NCBI GenBank assembly: GCA_031273145.1
Contig: JAISSL010000250.1
Coordinates: 1-15,505, forward strand
Origin: Zoogloeaceae bacterium
GTDB lineage: Bacteria; Pseudomonadota; Gammaproteobacteria; Burkholderiales; Rhodocyclaceae
DNA length: 15,505 nucleotides
Direction of reading: 5' to 3'
Made by a program: the position numbers and the translations under genes. Shown piece after piece: positions 7,437 to 14,768 of the stretch; position 1 is the stretch's first letter; each line of letters starts with the position of its first letter. The notes under the pieces are model-generated. The model saw nothing but the letters and a program-made list of their open reading frames with translations, did not search any database and had not been told where the DNA came from.

Positions 7437-8455
7437 GTGCCGGACAGCTCAACCTCGACCCTGCGATCCGGTTGCAGGCATTCAATCAATTCCTTGTTGC
7501 GCGAGTTTTCCGCCCCCATATTGTTGCAGGCATCCCCGGTGACAGGCTCTCTCTTGCCCCGGCCTTCGGCAAAGACGCGATCCGCCTTGATGCCCTTGCT
7601 TACCAGATATTGCTTGACTGCGGCGGCGCGTTGTTCGGAAAGCCTTTGATTGTAAGCCTCGCTCCCGAGACGGTCAGTATGCCCAACCGCGATACCAATC
7701 TCCAGATTGATTTCCCTGCCTATCGCGGCAATATCATCCAGCCTTACTTTCCCTTCCGGGCGCAGCACGGCCTTGTCGAAATCGAACAGGGCATCGGCTG
7801 AGAGCGTGATCCTGGCATTGCGGGAACGATCATCCTGCCGATCAGCAGGCGGCTCGGCAGAACGTCCGGCAGGACGGGCGGGACGTTCGGCAGGTTTGGC
7901 GGAAGAATCGGCATATTGGCGGACAAGCTGGACGCGCCCTTCGCCATAGCGTTCCGCGCCGGTGTAGCGGGATTCGATTCCTTCGCTGTAATTCAAGAGC
8001 AGATAACTGCTATAGCCGAATTCGCGCAGCAGTTGTTCGGCGCGGCGTTGAAAGAGACGCGCCGCTTCGCCTTCGCCGCCCCGGTTATGGCGTTTCAGCG
8101 TGGCGCGCAGATAGAAGGTATCTTCCCCAAGCCGGGTTTCTTCGATGTGCCAGTTGGGCGACATGGGGTCAACGATGATATAGGCGAGTCCGGTCAAAAT
8201 CAGTTCGCCGCCGCTCGGTTTCAAAAGCTGGTACGCCAGAAGCCCTGCCGCCGCGTCCGGCCAGTCCCGCCGCTCGACGCCCAGGGCATCCTTCGCGCTT
8301 TCCAGGTGCCCCGGTATCTTTGCCAACTGGTTCTGCGCCTTTTCTACCGTGGCGCAGCCAAAGAGGAAGGGAGTGAGCGACATAAAAAATACGGCAGCGA
8401 GGCGCATCCCCAAAAAATGCGCCGTCGCTGCCGGAAGTCGCCGCGTCCAACTCAT
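7427..8455 (-). CDS. OmpA-domain outer-membrane lipoprotein at the end of the flagellar operon
   Basis: The 342-residue product is predicted to be a lipoprotein anchored in the outer membrane that grips peptidoglycan. The lipobox is LFGC with the lipidated Cys at 34; Ala follows it, so there is no inner-membrane retention signal. Residues 60-180 form a domain I do not recognise (GLAYIIVDPMSPNWHIEETR, then an AARLFQRRAEQLL helix). A Pro/Arg/Ala linker spans about 186-213. The OmpA C-terminal domain (214-336) has LFDFDKAVLRP, GHTDRLG with the binding Asp261, and NQRLSEQRAAAV with Arg276, plus two cysteines (310, 326) placed like the OmpA disulfide. ATG 8455 follows GAGG with a 5-base gap; a later Met17 would give a neater signal peptide but lacks a clear ribosome site. 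It lies 13 bases after flgL and is probably cotranscribed. Its role is unknown; the context suggests an envelope part for motility. Confidence 0.88.
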   Translation of the reverse strand: MSWTRRLPAATAHFLGMRLAAVFFMSLTPFLFGCATVEKAQNQLAKIPGHLESAKDALGVERRDWPDAAAGLLAYQLLKPSGGELILTGLAYIIVDPMSPNWHIEETRLGEDTFYLRATLKRHNRGGEGEAARLFQRRAEQLLREFGYSSYLLLNYSEGIESRYTGAERYGEGRVQLVRQYADSSAKPAERPARPAGRSAEPPADRQDDRSRNARITLSADALFDFDKAVLRPEGKVRLDDIAAIGREINLEIGIAVGHTDRLGSEAYNQRLSEQRAAAVKQYLVSKGIKADRVFAEGRGKREPVTGDACNNMGAENSRNKELIECLQPDRRVEVELSGTNP

Positions 8456-8468
8456 GATTGCCTCATCC

Positions 8469-9674
8469 TCATATGTAATTGAACAGGGAAAGGTTCGTCA
8501 CCCGGACGAACGCCTGCTGTGAAGCCTGCAACTGCAACTGGTTCTTGGACAGATCGCTGATGTACTTGTTGTAGTCCAGATCAACGAGATCTGAAATCTG
8601 CGTCTCGTATTCGACTCTCATGTCCTTGCCGAGATCGGTTAAGTCATCCAGTTCCGAAAGCCGCGCGCCGACCACGGCGCGGTTATCCAGGATGTGTTGC
8701 AGCGCCTGATCCAGACTTGCGCCAACCCGCAACATGCCATTCCTGAATTCCGTCTCGGAAGCGTGTCCGCTTGCAAGCAGCGAAAGAAATTTGTTCAGGG
8801 TGACGAAGATGCTCTCTTCCCGGCTGGGCGAGACCTCAAAGGTATCGCCCACGGCAGGCGTCCCGTCAATGGAGACCTCCGCCCCGCCCAGAGGGATCGA
8901 CGTGCCCGCGACATAGGGGTTGGCGGACGACGTGAGGGTCCCGTTCACATACAGATCGTATTGACCGGGGGCGGTGAATTCGATGCTATAGGTATTGCCA
9001 TCGAAGGCAGAACTTAACATGCTGCCGTTGCTGATGACCCCGGTTCCCGTGTTGCTGGGGGAGCCTAAACCATAGCTGTTCCCCGGATTGGCTACAAAAT
9101 AGCCGTTCCCGGTAGGGATGGCCTCGAAAAACTCGTGCCCCGAAAAACTGACCGGGATGAATCGCGCGGTTTCCACCTGCAAGAGACGTTCGCCGCTATC
9201 GCCCCGATAACTGACCACGTTATTGACCGAGACAAAGGGACGGGTGGCGGCCTTGTAGCCGGCAAAGCGGTAAAAGCCGGTCGCGTCGGAATTATTGGCA
9301 ATCCCGAAAATCTCGGCGAATTTTCCGCGCACGTCCATGGAAATGTCTTCCAGTTCATGATCGGAATAAGAGCCGTTGCCCGCCTCGACCCAACGATCCT
9401 TGACCGCCATCAGGATGCCGGAGACGCTGTTCATCAGAACATCCAGTTCCTTCAACTGCCCGGCCGCATTGCCCTGATTATCCAGGAATTGCTGATTGAC
9501 GCTCTTTTTCTGTTCGACCACCAACGCCTGCGCGGCCGCCACCGGGTCATCGGCGGGCGTGACCACCCGGCGTCCGGTAGAAAGCTGGTTTTGCAGGCGA
9601 TAGGCGTCATACTGGTTTCGCAGCATGTTGAACACGCCGTTGTCGAAAACCTGTTGAGTGCTGATACGCATCAT
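8469..9674 (-). CDS. flgL: Flagellar hook-associated protein 3 (FlgL, HAP3)
   Basis: FlgL is the second hook-filament junction protein; it joins FlgK to the flagellin filament and is exported through the flagellar type III system without a signal peptide. The N-terminus (MRISTQQVFDNGVFNMLRNQ; LSTGRRVVTPADDPVAAAQAL) and the C-terminus (about 340-401, ending ASQQAFVRVTNLSLFNYI) are the flagellin-like helical domains that pack in the tube core. At 401 residues it is longer than E. coli FlgL (317). The extra length lies in the variable, surface-exposed middle, which has beta-rich segments such as YSIEFTAPGQYDLYVNG. GGAG (9684-9681) lies 6 bases before ATG 9674; the next codon is also ATG and would give the usual MRIST start. 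It sits 20 bases after flgK. Confidence 0.95.
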   Translation of the reverse strand: MMRISTQQVFDNGVFNMLRNQYDAYRLQNQLSTGRRVVTPADDPVAAAQALVVEQKKSVNQQFLDNQGNAAGQLKELDVLMNSVSGILMAVKDRWVEAGNGSYSDHELEDISMDVRGKFAEIFGIANNSDATGFYRFAGYKAATRPFVSVNNVVSYRGDSGERLLQVETARFIPVSFSGHEFFEAIPTGNGYFVANPGNSYGLGSPSNTGTGVISNGSMLSSAFDGNTYSIEFTAPGQYDLYVNGTLTSSANPYVAGTSIPLGGAEVSIDGTPAVGDTFEVSPSREESIFVTLNKFLSLLASGHASETEFRNGMLRVGASLDQALQHILDNRAVVGARLSELDDLTDLGKDMRVEYETQISDLVDLDYNKYISDLSKNQLQLQASQQAFVRVTNLSLFNYI

Positions 9675-9694
9675 GATTATCTCCTTTACCCTGC

Positions 9695-11728
9695 TTACGA
9701 ACGAATGGAAAGCAGGGTGTCAAAAAGAACGGAAACCGTGTTCAACATCCGGGCTGCCGCCTGATAGGAATGCTGATAATTGAGCATATTGGCCGCTTCC
9801 TCATCGAGATTGACCCCGGCTAATTCGCTTCTCTTTTCAATTGCCTGATTCAGCACCAGGTCCTGCGCCATCCCATTGGAAAGCGCGGTCTTGGTCTGGG
9901 TGCCGATCTTGCTGGTCATCTGCGCGTAGGTCGTCTGAAAGGTCGAGACGCCACTGGTAGGCGTGCCGTTCATGGTCAGCGCGGTTTGCAGCGCGCCCAT
10001 CTTGACGGCGTTGCGGGAATCCGCAATGCCGCCATCGTTGTGCTCCAGAATGAACCGGTCGCCATCGTCAGGCAGTCCAGTTATGGTAAACCGGAAGCCG
10101 TCAATGGTAATTGTGTCGCCACTGTTGTAGGGGATCGGGAAAGATTGCGGAACGCCATTGACATCAACGCTGCCCGGGGTGCCGTTGATATTTAGTTCCC
10201 ACCTTGAGTTGACTGTGCTGTAGCTGTAGGTGATTTCCCAGGGCGTGGTGGGCATAACATAGTTTACGGAGACGATTTCCCCCGCGCTGATCTGCGCCAC
10301 CCCGGAATTGTTCGGGTCTGCGGAAGTGCGTATCGGCATGGCGGCGGCAATCCGGCGCACGTCGCCCGCCATTTCCTGATTGACCTTGATGTTGCGCGCA
10401 ACTTCGCGGGTCGGCTCCAGCCGGTAGGTATCCCCCGCCCGATGCCCGGTACTCAGTTCCAGGGTCAGCCCATCGAACTGGACGATCGTCCCACTGCCGG
10501 GCACTCCGGGCGTTCCGGTCGCCGTGCCGGTGGCAACGATCCGTTTGTCGCTCAAGCGGGTAATGATGAAGTCATCCGGCCCCGCAGGCGGGGAAAGAAA
10601 ACGGACTTCGTAATCGCTGTTGGTCAGTTCCGTGTAAAAATTGCCATCCGCCGACATGTTGAGCGGCACCGTGAATTCAAAACTGTTGACAATGCCCGTG
10701 CCCGTATTGCGCGAATTCTCGATGGACTTGGGCGAACTCAAGGTGAAGAATTGACTCACGAAGCCCATGTCGCCATTGATGCTGCCGAGCAAATCCTGCC
10801 CCAGTTCCTGCTGGGCATTCATGGTCAGCGCGATGGATGCCGCAATCTGGCCTAGCGAATTGGCAGCCGGATCGAGCGCCTCGCGGCGGAACAACATGAG
10901 TCCGCCCACCAGCCCGCCGCTCATATAGGAATCCGGCAATTCGACGATGCTGCCTTTCTGGGCAATGATGTAGCGTTCCGGGTCGGCGGCAGAGGGACGC
11001 GCTTCCAGCTTGATGGTCTGCGCGCCCACCACCAGCGATTGTCCGCTGCTGGTAAAGACGTTCAGCCCGTTATTGTCGTCCAGATAGGTGTTGACCTTGA
11101 CCAGCTCGTTCAGTTCCAGCACTAGCTGGTCGCGCCGGTCAAGCAGGTCGTTGGGCGGATGTCCGTAGCCGAACAGACCCACGATTTGCCGGTTCAGTTC
11201 GGCAATCTGGTCGGTATAGGCATTGATTTCCGAAATCGAGCTGATGAGTTGGGTGTTCGTCTCGTCGTAAAGCTGGAACATGCGGTCTTCCAGGGTGCGA
11301 AAGCGGGTCACCAGCGCCTGCGCCGCGCTCACCATAGCCTGCCGCGCGGAAATCGTAGCGGGATTGGCAGCTACGTCCTGCACCGCCTTGAAAAATCCAG
11401 CCATCATCGGCGAGAGACCGGAATCAGGGTCGGCAAGCAGATTGTCTATTCTGGAAATCATCGAATAGTAGGCATTCGTCTCGCTGGAACGGGTCTGCGC
11501 GTCGTGCAGCTGTTTGGTCAGAATGTCGCTGTAGCTCCGCAACACGGTTTCGACATGTACCCCCTGACCGATACAGCCTACGGTCGTGACCGTAGCGTAA
11601 TTGGTCGCCTGCATGGCCGACTGACGGCTATAGCCGGCGGTTCGGACGTTGGAAATGTTGTGCTGCGTGGTCGCCAGTCCGATCTGGGCGGTGTTGAGGG
11701 CAGAAATGCTAGTGCTCATCAAACTCAT
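9695..11728 (-). CDS. flgK: Flagellar hook-associated protein 1 (FlgK, HAP1)
   Basis: FlgK is the first hook-filament junction protein, placed between the hook and FlgL. The start is set at ATG 11728 because GGAG (11738-11735) lies 6 bases upstream; a TTG at 11740 in the same frame would overlap that site. The product is then 677 residues, longer than in E. coli (547), with the excess in the variable middle region. The N-terminal motif STSISALNTAQIGLATTQHN followed by ISNVRTAGYSRQ is the rod/hook/HAP signature. The C-terminus (EEAANMLNYQHSYQAAARML, NTVSVLFDTLLSIRS) is the conserved partner helix. It follows flgJ with a 55-base gap, the widest in the operon, where a weak sigma-28-like site is seen. 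It is followed by flgL after 20 bases. Confidence 0.96.
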   Translation of the reverse strand: MSLMSTSISALNTAQIGLATTQHNISNVRTAGYSRQSAMQATNYATVTTVGCIGQGVHVETVLRSYSDILTKQLHDAQTRSSETNAYYSMISRIDNLLADPDSGLSPMMAGFFKAVQDVAANPATISARQAMVSAAQALVTRFRTLEDRMFQLYDETNTQLISSISEINAYTDQIAELNRQIVGLFGYGHPPNDLLDRRDQLVLELNELVKVNTYLDDNNGLNVFTSSGQSLVVGAQTIKLEARPSAADPERYIIAQKGSIVELPDSYMSGGLVGGLMLFRREALDPAANSLGQIAASIALTMNAQQELGQDLLGSINGDMGFVSQFFTLSSPKSIENSRNTGTGIVNSFEFTVPLNMSADGNFYTELTNSDYEVRFLSPPAGPDDFIITRLSDKRIVATGTATGTPGVPGSGTIVQFDGLTLELSTGHRAGDTYRLEPTREVARNIKVNQEMAGDVRRIAAAMPIRTSADPNNSGVAQISAGEIVSVNYVMPTTPWEITYSYSTVNSRWELNINGTPGSVDVNGVPQSFPIPYNSGDTITIDGFRFTITGLPDDGDRFILEHNDGGIADSRNAVKMGALQTALTMNGTPTSGVSTFQTTYAQMTSKIGTQTKTALSNGMAQDLVLNQAIEKRSELAGVNLDEEAANMLNYQHSYQAAARMLNTVSVLFDTLLSIRS

Positions 11729-11734
11729 GATGTT

Positions 11735-11738
11735 CTCC
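11735..11738 (-). promoter_or_regulatory. Ribosome binding site that fixes the flgK start
   Basis: GGAG, 6 bases before ATG 11728. An upstream TTG (11740) in the same frame would be part of this site, which argues against it as the start. Confidence 0.75.
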
Positions 11739-11751
11739 AATACTCCGTTTG

Positions 11752-11778
11752 ATTACGGACAAAACGGGAAATTCTTTA
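11752..11778 (-). promoter_or_regulatory. Possible sigma-28 (FliA) promoter for flgK
   Basis: On the - strand TAAAGAAT (11778-11771) is followed after exactly 11 bases by TCCGTAAT (11759-11752). The known FliA consensus is TAAAGTTT-N11-GCCGATAA, so 6 of 8 and 4 of 8 bases match, including the CCG core. The site lies in the flgJ-flgK gap, and flgKL are commonly late, FliA-served genes. The -10 match is poor, so this remains tentative. Confidence 0.3.
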
Positions 11779-11783
11779 ATCCC

Positions 11784-12782
11784 CTATCCGATCAATGCCT
11801 GACGCAACGTCGTGCCATCAATGATGGCAGAGAGTTTTTCGGCATATTTCGGATCGGTGGCATAACCCGCCTGTTGTAGTCTTCGAGCAAACTCCGTGCC
11901 ACTCTGCGAACCGATGACGCCGCCATAGCGCGGATTGTCCGCCAGCAGGCGCGCGTAATCGGCAAAGGCTTCCCCGTAGGAATCATAGGAACGGAACCGC
12001 GCCCGTTCCTTTACCGGAAAGCCATTCACATATTCCGTCGTGTTTATCTCCACGCTCTTGCCATGCCAGGTTTCCTGCGCCTTGATTCCGAACAGGTTGA
12101 ACGAAGGCGAACCGTCGGCATTCCTGATGTCGCGCCGTCCCCAGCCGGATTCCAGGGCGGCGTGGGCAATCAGGAACTGCGGCGGAATGCCGGTTCTGCG
12201 ACTGGCCTCGACCGCGTGCGGCCACATTGCCCGCGCAAATTCGCGGGGCGTCATCTCCTGTTCATCCACACTCCCCTTGACTTCCGGGACGTCGGAATAG
12301 GTTTGCCGCGCCAGCGAGGCGCGATCCATCGCCGCCGTAAGATTCTGAAGCGCAATCGGCGACAGATCCATATATTGTCCGGCAAAACTTGCAGGCGGGT
12401 TTGCCATGTTCTCGACCATTGTGTGCATTGTGCTTTCCTCCATTGCGGGCAGGTCGTCCGTGCCTCGATTCATCGGGCGACCCAATTGTGTTTCCAACAT
12501 TTTCGCCAGTCCCAGCCCGCCCTGTTTCGAGAGATTCTTGGCAAGCTGTTCATCCAGCATTCCGGTAAAAAAACGGGTGGCGTCGCTATCCAGCAACCCG
12601 TCCTGTTCAGTCGTATCGCGCATGGATTTCAGCATCATTTGCAGGAACAGCGCCTCGAACTGCTGCGCCGCCTCCCGAATGCCTGCCTCCCGATCCGTGC
12701 GCAAGCGTCCTTTCAGCCCCTGAATGCTCTGCGTATCAGAAGCCAGCGCGTTATCCAACGGAGAGACACTCTGAATAGCCAT
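11784..12782 (-). CDS. flgJ: Flagellar rod-cap / peptidoglycan hydrolase FlgJ
   Basis: FlgJ caps the growing rod in the periplasm and cuts peptidoglycan so that the rod can pass. The 332-residue product has both parts. The N-terminal rod-binding domain (about 30-100) contains EAAQQFEALFLQMMLKSMRD and TRFFTGMLDEQLAKNLS. The C-terminal glucosaminidase domain (about 180-325) has PPQFLIAHAALESGWGRRDI with catalytic Glu211, then SFNLFGIKA and the YVNGFPVKERARFRSYDS segment. A linker of about 80 residues joins them. Two-domain FlgJ is typical of gamma- and betaproteobacteria. Its ATG shares one base with the flgI stop (TGATG at 12784-12780), so the two are translationally coupled. flgK follows after 55 bases. 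Confidence 0.97.
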   Translation of the reverse strand: MAIQSVSPLDNALASDTQSIQGLKGRLRTDREAGIREAAQQFEALFLQMMLKSMRDTTEQDGLLDSDATRFFTGMLDEQLAKNLSKQGGLGLAKMLETQLGRPMNRGTDDLPAMEESTMHTMVENMANPPASFAGQYMDLSPIALQNLTAAMDRASLARQTYSDVPEVKGSVDEQEMTPREFARAMWPHAVEASRRTGIPPQFLIAHAALESGWGRRDIRNADGSPSFNLFGIKAQETWHGKSVEINTTEYVNGFPVKERARFRSYDSYGEAFADYARLLADNPRYGGVIGSQSGTEFARRLQQAGYATDPKYAEKLSAIIDGTTLRQALIG

Positions 12783-13864
12783 CAGATGATCTCCAGATTG
12801 GCGCGCAACGCGCCTGCCGCCTTCATTGCCTGCAAAATCGCCAGCAAATCCTGCGGGTTTGCGCCCAGGGAATTCAGCGCCTTTACCACGTCCGCCAGAT
12901 TGACGCCCGCTTCCAGCGTCAGCAGGCTCGTGCCATCTACCGCCAGTTCAACCCGTCCCGGACGGCGCGGCCTTCCCGGTTCTTCCACCACCACGGAAAG
13001 ATTGCCATGCGAAATGGCGCACGCTTCAATCTCAACCTTCTGGTTCATGACGACCGAGCCGGTGCGCGGATTCATGACGACCTTGGCATATGCCGGGGAA
13101 GGGATCACTTCCAGATTTTCCAGGCGTCCCATGAAAGGCACCCGCGCAGAAGGCGATTCCGGCGCAAAAACCCGGAACTGGCGACCATCCAACGCTTGCG
13201 CCGTACCCGCGCCCATTTCCCGGTTGATGGTTTCCACCATCCGGCTTACCAGATCGAAATCCATCTGCCGCAATTCGTAGGTCACATAAGCGCCCTGCCC
13301 TACCGAAGTGGGAACCGCGCGTTCTACCGTCGCGCCGCCCGGAATCCGTCCGGCAGACAGGTGATTGATCTGCGCCTGCGCGCCCGGCGCGGTAGCGCCC
13401 GCCCCGCCGATCAGCACATTGCCCTGCGCCATCGCGTAGGTCTGTCCATCCGCGCCTTTCAGGGGCGTCATCAGGAGCGTGCCGCCGCGTAGACTCTTGG
13501 CGTTGCCGATGGAAGAAACCGTCACGTCAATGGTCTGGCCGGGACGCGCAAACGGCGGATGATTGGCCGTGACCATGACCGCCGCCACATTCTTCAACTG
13601 GATGCTGCGAACCTGATCCAGCGGGAGATTGACCCCCATCTGCGCCAGCATGTTGATGACCGATTGAGACGTAAAAGGCGTTTGCGTCGTCTGGTCGCCG
13701 CTGTTGTCAAGACCTACCACCAGCCCGTAGCCGACCAGCTGGTTGTCGCGCACGCCTTCAATGACCGCCAGGTCTTTCAGGCGTTCCGAATGCGCGAGCG
13801 GCGCATAAAGCAAAAAGAAAGGCAGGAAAAGCGCGAGAAGGAAATTTTTGCCGCTTTGTCTCAT
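12782..13864 (-). CDS. flgI: Flagellar P-ring protein FlgI
   Basis: FlgI is exported by the Sec system and assembles the periplasmic P-ring that serves as a bushing for the rod in the peptidoglycan layer. The 360-residue product has a signal peptide (1-26, ending LAHS before Glu27) and the conserved mature start ERLKDLAVIEGVRDNQLVGY, continuing GLVVGLDNSGDQT. Further landmarks are TSQSVINMLAQMGV, KNVAAVMVTA, the QIDVTVSSIGNAKSL-type segment (here TIDVTVSSIGNAKSL), GGTLLMTPLKGADGQ and the C-terminal LGANPQDLLAILQAMKAAGA. It fits the family from end to end. The ribosome site is weak (GGA about 10 bases before ATG 13864). It starts 27 bases after flgH and overlaps flgJ by one base, the usual flgHIJ order. 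Confidence 0.97.
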   Translation of the reverse strand: MRQSGKNFLLALFLPFFLLYAPLAHSERLKDLAVIEGVRDNQLVGYGLVVGLDNSGDQTTQTPFTSQSVINMLAQMGVNLPLDQVRSIQLKNVAAVMVTANHPPFARPGQTIDVTVSSIGNAKSLRGGTLLMTPLKGADGQTYAMAQGNVLIGGAGATAPGAQAQINHLSAGRIPGGATVERAVPTSVGQGAYVTYELRQMDFDLVSRMVETINREMGAGTAQALDGRQFRVFAPESPSARVPFMGRLENLEVIPSPAYAKVVMNPRTGSVVMNQKVEIEACAISHGNLSVVVEEPGRPRRPGRVELAVDGTSLLTLEAGVNLADVVKALNSLGANPQDLLAILQAMKAAGALRANLEII

Positions 13865-13891
13865 GATCCGGTTCCGTTCATCAAAAGTGTT

Positions 13892-14575
13892 TCAGAAAGG
13901 CAGCACGGAGAGGAAAAACCGCGACAGCCAGCCCATAGTCTGCGCTTCGCTGATTACGCCGTTTGCCTTGTATTCGATTCGCGCGTCGGCAATGCGGGAG
14001 GAGCTGACGCTGTTCGTTTCGGATACCACGTCACGCGGATTCACCACGCCCGACAGGCGGATGAATTCCTGCTGCCCGCCGATGGAAACCATTTTTTCCC
14101 CGGATACCAGAATATTGCCGTTCGGGAAAACCTCGATGACCGTCACCGTAATGGTGCCCTGAAAGACGTTGTTGCTTGCCGCGTTGCCGCTGCCGGAAAA
14201 GTCGTTGGAACTGTTCATGCCAAGATTGATGTCGGCTATTTTCTTGAACGCGCTCACCTTATCCAGGGGATAGACGGAAAGGCCATCCACGCCCGCGCTT
14301 ATCGAGCCGGTACGCGAAACGCCCGTGGAAGAATCAGACGCGGCCCGGTTGTTTTCCGTGATGGTGACGGTCAGGGTATCGCCCACGTAGCGGGCGCGCC
14401 GGTCTTCAAAGAGGGGACGCGCGGAACTATCCTGAAAGATGCTGCCATTTGCGGCCTGCTGAACGGGACGATAGTCCGGCCTGGCCGTCATCGGCTGATG
14501 CACGCTGGTGGGCGGCGTGGTCGAACAGCCGGACAGCAAGGCCAACAAGGCCAGAAAAACAGAAAACCGCTTCAT
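13892..14575 (-). CDS. flgH: Flagellar L-ring lipoprotein FlgH
   Basis: FlgH forms the L-ring in the outer membrane around the flagellar rod. ATG 14575 is chosen because it gives a compact lipoprotein signal, MKRFSVFLALLALLSGC, with LSGC as lipobox and Cys17 lipidated, and because GGAG (14587-14584) lies 8 bases upstream. A longer in-frame start at 14662 would lie upstream of the sigma-54 promoter and add 29 residues without signal-peptide character. The 227-residue product is close to E. coli FlgH (232). Conserved segments include GSIFQDSSARPLFEDRRARY, VGDTLTVTITENNRA, LPNGNILVSGEK-type sequence (here FPNGNILVSGEK) and the C-terminal RLSGVVNPRDV and GWLSRFFLSVLPF. It is the first gene of a sigma-54-driven unit, with flgI 27 bases downstream. 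Confidence 0.97.
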   Translation of the reverse strand: MKRFSVFLALLALLSGCSTTPPTSVHQPMTARPDYRPVQQAANGSIFQDSSARPLFEDRRARYVGDTLTVTITENNRAASDSSTGVSRTGSISAGVDGLSVYPLDKVSAFKKIADINLGMNSSNDFSGSGNAASNNVFQGTITVTVIEVFPNGNILVSGEKMVSIGGQQEFIRLSGVVNPRDVVSETNSVSSSRIADARIEYKANGVISEAQTMGWLSRFFLSVLPF

Positions 14576-14600
14576 GGTACGCGCTCCGAAAAACAGAATT

Positions 14601-14628
14601 ACACAGACAGAAGCAACTGGCGTGCCAG
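14601..14628 (-). promoter_or_regulatory. Sigma-54 (RpoN) promoter of the flgHIJKL operon
   Basis: On the - strand CTGGCACG (14628-14621), four bases CCAG, then TTGCT (14616-14612) matches the sigma-54 consensus YTGGCACG-N4-TTGCW at every fixed position. The invariant GG (14626-14625) and GC (14614-14613) are separated by the required 10 bases. Transcription should begin near 14601, giving a 26-base leader with the flgH ribosome site. A sigma-54 promoter needs an enhancer-binding activator (FleQ/FlrC type in other flagellar systems); no such gene is in the window. Confidence 0.88.
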
Positions 14629-14746
14629 CGTGTTCTTGCGGACGCAGGCCGCGCCTGGGCAATTTTTCAAAACATTGTTGTCTCCAGGACCTGCTGCCCG
14701 TTTCCAGCTTTCCGGCATGGGCACTGTTGTAGTATGCTACGCGAAG

Positions 14747-14761
14747 TTTTTAACTTAAAAA
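14747..14761. promoter_or_regulatory. AT palindrome just upstream of the methyltransferase start
   Basis: TTTTTAA (14747-14753) and TTAAAAA (14755-14761) form a perfect palindrome around one C, 7 bases before ATG 14769. It could be an operator or part of the promoter for the methyltransferase. A poor -35/-10 pair (TTGTAG 14727, TTAACT 14750, 17 bases apart) overlaps it. Confidence 0.35.
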
Positions 14762-14768
14762 GTGCCCC

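Noticed and set aside
12063..13280. 405-codon open frame on the + strand antisense to flgJ and flgI
   Set aside because: Both antisense genes are clear full-length family members. The product here is Arg/His/Pro-rich with no domain, as expected for a GC-rich shadow frame.
14617..14628. CTGGCGTGCCAG palindrome as a repressor operator
   Set aside because: The bases are fully explained by the sigma-54 promoter core; the palindrome is imperfect in the centre.
13559..14758. 399-codon + strand open frame across flgI, flgH and the intergenic region
   Set aside because: It lies opposite well-supported flgI and flgH and across the sigma-54 promoter; composition is basic and without recognisable motifs.
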